From: Cochleicola gelatinilyticus
GTDB taxonomy: Bacteria > Bacteroidota > Bacteroidia > Flavobacteriales > Flavobacteriaceae
Direction: 5' to 3'
DNA: 64,000 nt
NCBI RefSeq assembly: GCF_001637325.1
Contig: NZ_LRXL01000037.1
Coordinates: forward strand, 186,001-250,000
Positions within the stretch are counted from its first letter, which is position 1, and each line of letters starts with the position of its first letter. The translations under genes and the position numbers were made by a program. This document shows positions 34,802-42,885 of the stretch, one piece after another. A model generated the notes under the pieces. It did no database searches. It saw only the letters and a program-made list of their open reading frames with translations, and was not told the DNA's origin.

Positions 34802-36106
34802 ATGACAGCAATCACAGCAGAATTAGATACAAAAACAAAAAGAACTCCTGTAAAGGGGATGATGGATAATGTAATGGAGCAGTTCAACAGTGCTGCAGAA
34901 CAAGTAAATCTACACCCTAACATTCGGAAAATATTGAGTATAACTAATAATGAAATCATCGTTCATTTTCCCGTAAAAATGGATAATGGGGATGTAGAAA
35001 TTTTTACTGGGTACAGAGTACAACATAATAATGCATTGGGACCTTATAAAGGCGGTCTTCGATATCATCCTACCGTAGATATTGATGCTGCACGAGCATT
35101 AGCTATGTGGATGACATGGAAGACATCTTTAGCAGGCTTACCTTATGGTGGAGGTAAAGGAGGAATTCAACTAGACCCTTCAAAATACTCTCAAAACGAA
35201 TTAGAACGCATTACGCGTAGATTCACGTTTGCACTGGCAGATAATATTGGACCAGAGCACGACATTCCTGCACCAGATGTAAACACCAATAGTCAAACTA
35301 TGGCATGGATTGCAGATACGTATATGAGTACGCGTCCACCTGCAGAGCGTACTGCAAATCAACACGTGGTGACTGGAAAACCTGACGGAAGTGGGGGACT
35401 AGAAGGTAGAGATCGTGCTACAGGTTATGGAGTATTTCTGAATATTAAATTTTGGGCAGAACGTAAAAATGAAAGTTTATATGGAAAGAAATTTATTGTT
35501 CAAGGATTTGGAAATGTTGGGTATTGGGCAGCTTATTTCTTAGAAAAGGAAGGTGCCAAGTTAGTTGCAGTGCAGGATGCTTTTGGAAGTATTCAGAATG
35601 CAGACGGAATTAAAGTAGACGACCTATTTAATTACACTAAGGTAAATAATGGAAGCATTGTAGATTTTCCAGAATCGGTTGTTTTAAATAAAGAGGAATT
35701 TTTTGGAACTGAATGTGACATATGCATACCGGCGGCTTTGGGGAATCAAATTACCGTAGAAAATGCACATACAATTAAGGCAAAACTTATTGCTGAAGGT
35801 GCTAACGGACCTACCAATGTAGAAGGTGAAAAACTATTGTTGGAGCGAGGTGTTACCATCCTTCCTGATATTCTATGTAATTCTGGAGGTGTTGTAGGTA
35901 GTTATTTTGAATGGCTTCAAAACCGGAACGGAGAGCTTTGGCAATTAGACGAAGTAATGGCGAAGTTGGACAAAAAAATGAAAGAGTCTTTCAATAAAGT
36001 TTATGAATATTCAGAAAAAGAAGGAATGGATCTGCGTACAGCTGCCTACTGTATCGCTATTAAGCGTATAGAGAAAGCATACATTCAAAGAGGGATTTTT
36101 CCTTAA
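34802..36106 (+). CDS. Glu/Leu/Phe/Val-family glutamate dehydrogenase
   Basis: A 434-residue enzyme. The N-terminal domain has the catalytic-site segment LPYGGGKGGIQLDPSKYS (about 120), the middle GPEHDIPAPDVNTN, and the C-terminal Rossmann domain GFGNVGYWAA with ...AVQDAFGS. It interconverts glutamate and 2-oxoglutarate; the acidic residue after the third Gly (GFGNVG...) does not settle NAD or NADP use. It lies in a close-packed operon of stress-type genes behind the sigma-54 promoter, which fits nitrogen control by an NtrC-like regulator. Confidence 0.9.
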   Translation: MTAITAELDTKTKRTPVKGMMDNVMEQFNSAAEQVNLHPNIRKILSITNNEIIVHFPVKMDNGDVEIFTGYRVQHNNALGPYKGGLRYHPTVDIDAARALAMWMTWKTSLAGLPYGGGKGGIQLDPSKYSQNELERITRRFTFALADNIGPEHDIPAPDVNTNSQTMAWIADTYMSTRPPAERTANQHVVTGKPDGSGGLEGRDRATGYGVFLNIKFWAERKNESLYGKKFIVQGFGNVGYWAAYFLEKEGAKLVAVQDAFGSIQNADGIKVDDLFNYTKVNNGSIVDFPESVVLNKEEFFGTECDICIPAALGNQITVENAHTIKAKLIAEGANGPTNVEGEKLLLERGVTILPDILCNSGGVVGSYFEWLQNRNGELWQLDEVMAKLDKKMKESFNKVYEYSEKEGMDLRTAAYCIAIKRIEKAYIQRGIFP

Positions 36107-36129
36107 TTATTAAATAAAAAAAATAGATT

Positions 36130-36549
36130 ATGAAATACGGTAGTTTATTGCTAGAAAAAAAAGAATATGTGTATCTAAAACGTATTCTAAATATTTCGGG
36201 ATATGCAGAAGATTTTCAAATTCAGAAATCACTGCATCGGCTCAGTGAAGAGTTAAAGAATGCTCAAATAATGGATGCAGCTGAAATGCCCGATGACGTT
36301 ATTCGATTTAACAGTAAGATCACGGTTTACTCTGAAAAAGGATGGGAAAAATCAATCCAACTTGTAACTCCAGGAGACAAAGATGTGAAGCAAAATAAGA
36401 TTTCTATCTTAACTCCTATGGGAGCAGCCCTCTTTGGATATTCGGAAGGAGATACCGTAGTTTGGGATTTTCCGAAGGGAGAAGAGAAAATTAAAATTGT
36501 AGCGGTAACACAAGATATTATGCATAAAAAAATTGATGTACCGATTTAA
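36130..36549 (+). CDS. GreA/GreB-type C-terminal domain protein (Rnk-like)
   Basis: A 139-residue protein. An N-terminal helical part (about 1-45) is followed by the FKBP-like GreA C-domain: IRFNSKITVYSEKGWEKSIQLV and ISILTPMGAALFGYSEGDTVVW. The N-terminal coiled coil is too short for a full GreA, so it fits Rnk or other GreA-domain regulators of RNA polymerase or nucleoside-diphosphate kinase. Located 23 bases behind Glu dehydrogenase and 10 before the next gene. Confidence 0.8.
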   Translation: MKYGSLLLEKKEYVYLKRILNISGYAEDFQIQKSLHRLSEELKNAQIMDAAEMPDDVIRFNSKITVYSEKGWEKSIQLVTPGDKDVKQNKISILTPMGAALFGYSEGDTVVWDFPKGEEKIKIVAVTQDIMHKKIDVPI

Positions 36550-36559
36550 AACAAATGCT

Positions 36560-36982
36560 ATGGAAATACTTCAAAAAGAAATTTACAATCACGACACCGA
36601 TGTAGATGTAACACATAAGATTAACAATATTGAATTAGACAATTGGATTAATCATTTAAAATACATTAAGAAGGAGCTCATGAACCTAATAGGACTTTGT
36701 GGAGAGGACCTATCTAGTAAATTAGAGGATGAAAGTATTCTTGAAAGATTTCAAAAAAAGAATGCTGAAAATGATAACCTGCTTCAAGTACTATATAAAT
36801 ACATGAAATCTAGAGTAGATATCGCAGAGTGTGAAGACACGCATTGTGATATGGTGTATATAACAGAACACGAGACGTACCGACGAAGTTATTTATATCA
36901 CTTAGATAAATACAGAAGGTTGAAGGATGAATTTTTTAGCAAAGTAAAAGGAAAGTTTATAGTGAATAACCCAGTACAATAA
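36560..36982 (+). CDS. unknown protein, paralogue of next gene (copy 1)
   Basis: A 140-residue helical protein rich in Lys, Glu and Tyr. It starts MEILQKEIYNHD and has IELDNWINHLKYIKKEL, RFQKKNAENDNLLQVLYKYM and YRRLKDEFFSKV. These three blocks align by eye with IELNMWIDTLTILNTEL, RRKNTLVLAALCKYE and YALRKSVYTML of the following gene. No known domain. I use the ATG at 36560; the frame is open upstream but overlaps the GreA-type gene. Cotranscribed with the neighbours. Confidence 0.65.
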   Translation: MEILQKEIYNHDTDVDVTHKINNIELDNWINHLKYIKKELMNLIGLCGEDLSSKLEDESILERFQKKNAENDNLLQVLYKYMKSRVDIAECEDTHCDMVYITEHETYRRSYLYHLDKYRRLKDEFFSKVKGKFIVNNPVQ

Positions 36983-36997
36983 ATAACAAACATCTTA

Positions 36998-37387
36998 TTG
37001 GAAAACGAATTGTTATATAAAATAGATGCGCATAGAAGATTGTGTATTAAAAAAGATCTCATTGAATTAAATATGTGGATCGATACGTTAACAATTCTTA
37101 ATACTGAATTATCACAGTTACTAGTAATTGAAAAGCAACTTCTTCAAAATATTACGATCGAGACGACGCTTTTGGGAGTACGAAGAAAAAATACTTTAGT
37201 GCTGGCAGCTCTCTGCAAGTACGAACAAGGATTAAATAGTGAATATGAATATGGAAAAGTAATATACGACGTGAAACGTGCGAAAGAACACGAGAAAAAA
37301 CGAGATAGTTATATGGAGCTAATGCATGATTTTTATGCGTTGAGAAAATCGGTCTATACAATGCTATCCACATATAAACGAAACTAA
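36998..37387 (+). CDS. unknown protein, paralogue of previous gene (copy 2)
   Basis: A 129-residue helical protein, MENELLYKIDAHRRLCIKKD at the start. The layout follows the upstream protein, with an insertion/deletion pattern of a diverged tandem duplicate. It starts with TTG at 36998, 15 bases after the previous stop; no ATG is available at that place. It ends 12 bases before the universal stress protein gene. Function unknown. Confidence 0.6.
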   Translation: MENELLYKIDAHRRLCIKKDLIELNMWIDTLTILNTELSQLLVIEKQLLQNITIETTLLGVRRKNTLVLAALCKYEQGLNSEYEYGKVIYDVKRAKEHEKKRDSYMELMHDFYALRKSVYTMLSTYKRN

Positions 37388-37399
37388 AACCACGATGCC

Positions 37400-38242
37400 A
37401 TGAAAAAGATTTTAATTCCTATCGACTTTACCTTTAAAAGTTATGACGCGATTGATTATGCAGTTTCTTTTTTTAAAAGGGAGAAATGTCACTTTTACTT
37501 CCTTAATACGTATTCCTACGATATTGAAGGGCTTAATGCAGTAAATCTACTTCAGGCAGGAGATGATTTTTTTGAGAAACCAAAAAGAGAATCAGAAATG
37601 AGTTTGGGACGCGTCATTCAGAAAATAACTTCAAAATGTGAAAATAAAAGGCATCAATTTAATGCAATTTCAGAATATGCAAATCTCATTGAAGGTGTTA
37701 GAAAAGCCATTAAAGAACTTGATATTGATTTAGTAGTGATTGCTGGGAAAGTGCAAACAAAACGAGCTACAGATACGTACAGTAAAAACACAAAGCGTAT
37801 TCTTGACAATATTAGGGAATGCCCGGTTATGATTATACCAGCATCGACTCCTAAACAGAAAAAACCAGAATTTGTATTAGTTTCTAACTTTGAAGTCCTT
37901 CTTTCAGAATCGAAGCTTAAAAATTGGTACGAATTTGTAGAAATTTCGAGAGGAAGCGTTAAGATTTTTACGTTATGCGAAAAAGATAAGATGACAAAGC
38001 TTCAGAAAGAAAATCAGAATAAAGTGCGTTTTCAAATTGAAATGCTCTCAAAAAACCCAGTAGGTGTTGAATATATTGAAACTGCTCCTGATTTAAAAAG
38101 TTTTGCAGATTACCATTCAGATTATATAATTTGTGTTCTAGACCGCAAACCAGATTTTTGGCAAAAATGCGGGTTAACACATTCAAGAATTACCAACATG
38201 GGACCTCTGCAAAAAACTCCTCTAATAGCGCTTCATCCCTAA
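37400..38242 (+). CDS. universal stress protein family protein
   Basis: A 280-residue protein with an N-terminal UspA-like domain (KKILIPIDFTFKSYDAIDYA, about 1-150) that ends in the usual CPVMIIPAS strand, and a second, less conserved half from about 155 to 280. This tandem-Usp build is frequent in Bacteroidota. Binding of ATP cannot be read: the G-rich loop of the first domain (VVIAGKVQTKR) differs from the GxRGxxG consensus. It is the last gene of the sigma-54 operon, with a terminator behind. Confidence 0.85.
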   Translation: MKKILIPIDFTFKSYDAIDYAVSFFKREKCHFYFLNTYSYDIEGLNAVNLLQAGDDFFEKPKRESEMSLGRVIQKITSKCENKRHQFNAISEYANLIEGVRKAIKELDIDLVVIAGKVQTKRATDTYSKNTKRILDNIRECPVMIIPASTPKQKKPEFVLVSNFEVLLSESKLKNWYEFVEISRGSVKIFTLCEKDKMTKLQKENQNKVRFQIEMLSKNPVGVEYIETAPDLKSFADYHSDYIICVLDRKPDFWQKCGLTHSRITNMGPLQKTPLIALHP

Positions 38243-38280
38243 ATGTAAAACTAAGTAGCGCAAATAATTTTTAATATAAA

Positions 38281-38316
38281 AAGCCTTGGCATTAATGTAA
38301 TGACAAGGCTTTTTCG
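38281..38316 (+). terminator. terminator of the stress operon
   Basis: Stem AAGCCTTG / CAAGGCTT with an inner CATTA / TAATG pair, followed by TTTTT. It lies 38 bases behind the universal stress protein gene and before the convergent SdiA-regulated-type gene. Confidence 0.85.
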
Positions 38317-38335
38317 TAAAAATAACTAATTAATT

Positions 38336-39199
38336 TTATTGGTTGAATTTTACCTGAACAATAGTGGCGGGTCCATCGCCAGATTCATTCGAAATATATA
38401 ATGTACCATCTGGACTAAAAGTTATTCCTTCTGGCTGCGAAAATTCTTTGGTATCTAATTCATGTACCTTTTTTATAGTTCCGTCTGCATCGAGAATCAC
38501 TAATTTAGGTTTTATACCTTCAAGAACATAATATTCTCCTGTTTTTGGGTGAATAGAAACATCTGAAGGACTAAATGTTTTATACACCTTTTTCTTTTTA
38601 AAATTTTTAAAAGCAATATCGTTCATATTTATTTTAATAGTGGGGACTGCTTCCATTGTTTTAGATTCGATGGGAATGGTGTATAATCCTTTAAAATCAT
38701 CTTTCTTATCCCGGTCTTTGGGAGCGATTAGTAACGCTTTATTTGCTGTATCGAAAGCAAGGGTTTCCATGTTGTTTTTAGATGAAAAGTCAGTCTCGAA
38801 AGTGGTTACTGATTTATTTTCATTTAAAAAGTTTACAACCTCATAGATCTTACCATCACTTCGAAGCACATAGGCATTATCATTATGTACCGTAATACCT
38901 TCATAATCGCCAGATCCTGCAAATTCGATCTCTTTAACGACTTTCTTTTTTTCAAGGTCATAAATAAATATTACACCATCTTCATCTTGTACACTAGCAA
39001 TGGTGTTGTCTGAAATCCAGGCAATACCGCTTACTTCGTTTAGATCTTTTGGCAACTCCCATGTTTTCTCAACCGAATATTCGGAAGCACCATGCGTATG
39101 TTGCAATTTGTTTGTTAATGGCTGCGCAGTTACTGCTAAAGTAGCTGTCACAACTATTACCGTAAATAATCCGAGTAAAAAATAGTTTAGCGTTTTCAT
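38336..39199 (-). CDS. SdiA-regulated domain protein (YjiK-like beta-propeller)
   Basis: A 287-residue exported protein with an N-terminal signal/anchor segment (MKTLNYFLLGLFTVIVV). The rest is a propeller-type repeat: VSGIAWISDNTIASVQDEDG, DYEGITVHND, LETLAFDTANKALLIAPKDRD-like sequence and QPEGITFSPDGTLYISNESG. The last element (PEGITFSPDGTLYISNE) is the SdiA-regulated family signature. Function unknown. The ATG at 39199 is preferred over one 21 bases upstream. Single gene next to the two-component pair. Confidence 0.8.
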   Translation of the reverse strand: MKTLNYFLLGLFTVIVVTATLAVTAQPLTNKLQHTHGASEYSVEKTWELPKDLNEVSGIAWISDNTIASVQDEDGVIFIYDLEKKKVVKEIEFAGSGDYEGITVHNDNAYVLRSDGKIYEVVNFLNENKSVTTFETDFSSKNNMETLAFDTANKALLIAPKDRDKKDDFKGLYTIPIESKTMEAVPTIKINMNDIAFKNFKKKKVYKTFSPSDVSIHPKTGEYYVLEGIKPKLVILDADGTIKKVHELDTKEFSQPEGITFSPDGTLYISNESGDGPATIVQVKFNQ

Positions 39200-39283
39200 A
39201 GCTTTAAATTTAGAGTACAAATATCTATGCCAAAACTGTAAACAATTTGGAATTTTGACTGCTGGTAACTAATTTGGAAAACT

Positions 39284-40564
39284 TTAACTGTTGAGGGGTA
39301 ACGCTATATTAAATGTATGAAAATCTTTAAAATTATAGCCTAGTTCTAAAGAGTATTTATCGGCGACAGCTTTTGCGATGGCAAGACCTAAACCTGTAGA
39401 TTTTTTTAAATTTCCAGTTTTCTTGAAACGACTAAATAATGTTGTTTTATCCAATTCATTAGTGATACCGTAATTGCTAATTTGCCAACTATTTTTTTGC
39501 AGTGTAATAAGAATTTCCTCTTTTTTCTTTCCGTGGATCAGCGCATTTTTTATTAGGTTAGTTAATAAAATAATAGCGAGGTCTTCATTCATATTTAGTT
39601 TGAATGTTCCTTCAGAAATAAATTTTATTTCCATTTGTTTGTGATGAGCAAGATCTTCAAAATCGGAGATAATTCTTTTGGTAAGTGCCGCAAAATCTAC
39701 CAATGCTTCTTCTTCAAATTGCTGATTTTCTATTTTTGAAAGCAATAATAGTGATTTGTTCATTCGGGTTAATTTCCCAAGATTGTCCAGTACGGTAGCA
39801 AGATCTTTCGATTGCTTTTCATTTAGTGTATTATTTTCTAAAAACAGCTCCAATTTGTTAATGCTAATAGCTAGTGGCGTTTGTAGTTCGTGGGATGCAT
39901 TTTCAATAAATTGTTTTTGTGCTACATAACTCCCTGTAGATTTTTTTATAAGCTTGTCTACCGTTGTATTTAATAAATTAAATTCTTCAATAGTAGTGTC
40001 TGGAATTGCAATGGTTGTATTTTTTTCAATTTTAAAATCTCTTAGTTGTGCGATAAGGTTGTAGAAAGGTTTCCATATTTTTTTAAGTAATAAATTATTC
40101 AGTAATAAAATGCTTGAAATAAGTATAATGTAGAGCCCAATAAGGTATACGGCAAGATCTTGAACTAAATCATCCTCTTCAACCATAGAGGTAATGATTT
40201 TTAGTTTATAATGATCATCACCATATGCTACCGCACTTTCATAGATTCGAACTGGTTCAAAGTCCTTTTCGTTTAGCATAAACATAGAGGTGTCTCGGTA
40301 ACTCTCTTTAAAGTTGAGGTATGTTTTTCTTGAAATAGGGGTAAAATTATATACGTGTTTTTTAAATTCTGGATCATCTTGAGAAAGAATGGTTGGGTCT
40401 TCGGCAGCCCGTTCGACCATAAGAAGTTTTTGATTTTCTAGTCCGTCGTCTAAACTATCATAAATTTCATCCAGCATAGCGTAATAAAACAATACTGCCC
40501 AAGAAGTGATGAGCAATAGAAGTACCAATGCTAAATATTTAGAAGTGTAATTAAGTAGCTTCAT
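39284..40564 (-). CDS. membrane-bound sensor histidine kinase
   Basis: A 426-residue kinase with two membrane segments (ALVLLLLITSWAVLFYYA at about 12-30, LYIILISSILLLNNL near 145) enclosing a periplasmic sensor of about 110 residues. A HAMP-like linker follows. The H box is ENASHELQTPLAIS and the N box contains LLTNLIKNALIHGKK; G2 is STGLGLAIAK. It overlaps its regulator gene by 4 bases (ATGA), so translation is coupled. Confidence 0.9.
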   Translation of the reverse strand: MKLLNYTSKYLALVLLLLITSWAVLFYYAMLDEIYDSLDDGLENQKLLMVERAAEDPTILSQDDPEFKKHVYNFTPISRKTYLNFKESYRDTSMFMLNEKDFEPVRIYESAVAYGDDHYKLKIITSMVEEDDLVQDLAVYLIGLYIILISSILLLNNLLLKKIWKPFYNLIAQLRDFKIEKNTTIAIPDTTIEEFNLLNTTVDKLIKKSTGSYVAQKQFIENASHELQTPLAISINKLELFLENNTLNEKQSKDLATVLDNLGKLTRMNKSLLLLSKIENQQFEEEALVDFAALTKRIISDFEDLAHHKQMEIKFISEGTFKLNMNEDLAIILLTNLIKNALIHGKKKEEILITLQKNSWQISNYGITNELDKTTLFSRFKKTGNLKKSTGLGLAIAKAVADKYSLELGYNFKDFHTFNIALPLNS

Positions 40565-41235
40565 GAATCTATTTCTAGCTTGTAACCAACGCCGTATACA
40601 GCTTCTACTTGTATAGTTGCTTTTTCTAATTTTTTACGCAGGTTCTTTATTTGCGAATAGATAAAATCGAAACTATCTGCTTGATCTATATGGTCTCCCC
40701 AAACGTGTTCTGCAAGAGCTGCCTTAGTAACTAGTCGTGTTTTATTGGTTATAAGATACATGAGAATGTCATATTCCTTTCGATTTAAAATTACTTCTTC
40801 GCCTTCGATTAAGACGTTTCTGCTTTCGGGATCTATAGTTACATTTCCTGCTTCAACCAGTTTATTTCCTTCAAAATTTCGGCGTCTCACTACAGCTTTT
40901 ACACGTGCATGCAATTCAGCCATATGGAATGGTTTAGGCAAATAGTCGTCTGCACCTAAGTCTAATCCTGTTAAACGATCATCTAGCGAATCTTTTGCAG
41001 AAACTATAATCACCCCATCTTCTTTACCTTGTTTTTTTAAATTCTGAAGCAATTCTAATCCGTTGCCATCGGGTAGACCAATATCCAATAAGATGCAGTC
41101 GTATTCATACAGACCAATTTTATCATTAGCATCTTTAAAGCTTGATACGGCTTCTACGGTATAATGTTCACGTACTAAACTCTGGCGCATATTATCCAGC
41201 ATTTGGGGTTCGTCCTCTACAATTAAGATTTTCAT
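40561..41235 (-). CDS. OmpR-family response regulator
   Basis: A 224-residue regulator with receiver domain (MKILIVEDEPQML; phosphoacceptor in DCILLDIGLPDGNG; DYLPKPF lysine) and a winged-helix domain (NRKEYDILMYLITNKTRLV, GVGYKLE). It is the first gene of the regulator-kinase pair. The target genes are not known; the SdiA-regulated-type, HD and PepSY-like genes lie on either side. Confidence 0.92.
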   Translation of the reverse strand: MKILIVEDEPQMLDNMRQSLVREHYTVEAVSSFKDANDKIGLYEYDCILLDIGLPDGNGLELLQNLKKQGKEDGVIIVSAKDSLDDRLTGLDLGADDYLPKPFHMAELHARVKAVVRRRNFEGNKLVEAGNVTIDPESRNVLIEGEEVILNRKEYDILMYLITNKTRLVTKAALAEHVWGDHIDQADSFDFIYSQIKNLRKKLEKATIQVEAVYGVGYKLEIDS

Positions 41236-41417
41236 TTCAGTTGCAATTTCTACAACAATATAACGGAAATCTATAAAGAATTGGGAACGATTCTAAAATC
41301 TCTAGTATTCAGCATTCAAGTTTTTAAAAAAAGTCTAATACCATAGAAAAGACAGATTACCAATTTATTACAGAATTCTATAGTTTATTTACTATTGGGA
41401 AAATTAAGACCGCTGCC

Positions 41418-42035
41418 ATGATACGTAAAAAACTACTAAAAAAAGTTAGGGAATATTGTTCAATTGTAATGAATGAGGGTAGATGTAGTACGTTGCCTTT
41501 TCATAATTGGGAGCATACGCTCGACGTTGTACACTATGCTAAACATATTGCCCAAGGTGAAGGATTGAGTGAAGCAAGTATTTTTGAACTTACTATAGCA
41601 GCATATTTTCACGACCTTGGTAATGAGCAAGGTGCTGCGGGACATGAAGCGTTAAGTTGTAAGTATGCTTATAATTTTTTAAAAAAAGAGGGGTGTAATA
41701 TGGAACAAATTAATGCAGTTATAAAACTTATTAAGGCTACTGAAATATCGAAAAAACCAACCACTGTTGAAGAACAAGTTTTATGTGATGCAGACCTTAT
41801 TCATTTAGGAACTGAAAATTTTAGTACTAAAAATGCGAAGCTGCGAAAAGAATGGGCAACATTTGGCGATGCTCGCTACACCGATGATGAATGGTTAGCT
41901 AAAAATATTACCTTTTTAAAAGAACATTCATTTTACACTACGTATGCTAAAGAAAAATTTTCACCTCAGAAAATTAAAAATCTAAACATGTTAAAGGTAC
42001 AAGCAGACCAAAAAAGGAGAGCTCTGGCCGAATAA
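41418..42035 (+). CDS. HD-domain phosphohydrolase
   Basis: A 205-residue protein with the HD metal motif: HNWEHTLDVV (first His), AAYFHDLGNEQG (HD), and LCDADLIHLG with the last aspartate. Such proteins cleave phosphate esters or cyclic nucleotides, but the substrate is not deducible. It is single and starts in a region with no recognisable promoter. Confidence 0.85.
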   Translation: MIRKKLLKKVREYCSIVMNEGRCSTLPFHNWEHTLDVVHYAKHIAQGEGLSEASIFELTIAAYFHDLGNEQGAAGHEALSCKYAYNFLKKEGCNMEQINAVIKLIKATEISKKPTTVEEQVLCDADLIHLGTENFSTKNAKLRKEWATFGDARYTDDEWLAKNITFLKEHSFYTTYAKEKFSPQKIKNLNMLKVQADQKRRALAE

Positions 42036-42129
42036 TTTTTTGGAAAGTATTAACCTTTTAAGACCCTAGATTCCCAATTTCTTACAGCTTTGGCTCATTA
42101 CTTTGTAGCATAATTAAAAAATAAACGAC

Positions 42130-42573
42130 ATGAAAAATTTAAAATTTAAAATCGCGGCATTAGCCTTATTTGGAGTTGTTGCAGTACAAGCACAGGATTT
42201 AACAATGCAGGAAGTTCCTGCCAATTTAAATGAAAGTTTTCAGAAAGCATATCCTCAAGCTACCGATGTAGAATGGGAGAAAGAAGGAACCACATATAAG
42301 GTGGAATTCGACGCTAACCGAATGGAGCATGAAATCTGGTATTCTGAAAATGGAAATATAGTTAAAACGGAAAAAGAACTTGCCATCGCCGATTTACCGG
42401 CAGCAGTAACTACCGCTTTAAAAACGAACTACTCGAAACATAAAATCGATGAAGTAGAAATGACCGAAGAAAACGGTAAGAAAATCTACGAAGTTGAGCT
42501 TGAGAAAATGTTTAGTAAAGACATAGAGTTATTTATGTTAGACGATGGTAGCATTGTAGAAGAAAGAATGTAA
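42130..42573 (+). CDS. exported PepSY-like (BLIP-fold) protein
   Basis: A 147-residue periplasmic protein with signal peptide (LKFKIAALALFGVVAVQAQ) and two repeats of the PepSY-like domain: VPANLNESFQKAYPQATDVEWEKEG and LPAAVTTALKTNYSKHKIDEVEM, each followed by a YEVEL/WYSENG-type strand. Genes of this type are often next to two-component systems in Bacteroidota, as here. Role unknown; protease inhibition or stabilisation has been proposed for the family. Confidence 0.82.
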   Translation: MKNLKFKIAALALFGVVAVQAQDLTMQEVPANLNESFQKAYPQATDVEWEKEGTTYKVEFDANRMEHEIWYSENGNIVKTEKELAIADLPAAVTTALKTNYSKHKIDEVEMTEENGKKIYEVELEKMFSKDIELFMLDDGSIVEERM

Positions 42574-42663
42574 TCTCAACTTAATATTTAAAAGTTGTCG
42601 GGCTAGGAGCGGAGCTAAGTTGCTCATGTATTCTAGCTAGACATTACTTCCCTTTTAAGTAAG

Positions 42664-42696
42664 GTCCTCGTTGTCGATTAGATGACGGGGATTTTT
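42664..42696 (+). terminator. terminator of the PepSY-like gene
   Basis: Stem TCCTCGTTG / TGACGGGGA with G-U pairs, followed by ATTTTT. Confidence 0.55.
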
Positions 42697-42823
42697 GGTT
42701 TAAAGCATTTGTTAATAGGTTGCTGCAGCTAACTTTTGTTTTAAGATTATTTCTGTTTTACTTAAAATGATATGCTATAAACGTTCTCGACTCTTAATAT
42801 ATTCACTAGTAGTAATTAGTATA

Positions 42824-42859
42824 AAAAAATATAGCTCCGTGGTACTTCCACAGAGCTAT
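42824..42859 (-). terminator. terminator of the T9SS-secreted protein gene
   Basis: A 12-bp stem with one mismatch (ATAGCTCTGTGG / CCACGGAGCTAT on the minus strand), followed by a T-run. It is 27 bases after the stop. Confidence 0.8.
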
Positions 42860-42885
42860 GTTTCTACATAAATAATTGTGAGGAA

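Larger units (their letters stand above)
42574..42885. other. 312-base intergenic region
   Basis: It contains the terminator of the PepSY-like gene (42664-42696) and the terminator of the minus-strand T9SS gene (42831-42859). No ORF or other signal is supported in between. Confidence 0.5.

Noticed and set aside
39218-39236. Possible sigma-54 promoter on the minus strand before the SdiA-regulated-type gene (TGGCAT...TTGT)
   Set aside because: Spacing between the GG and the second element is one base too long and the invariant GC is missing.
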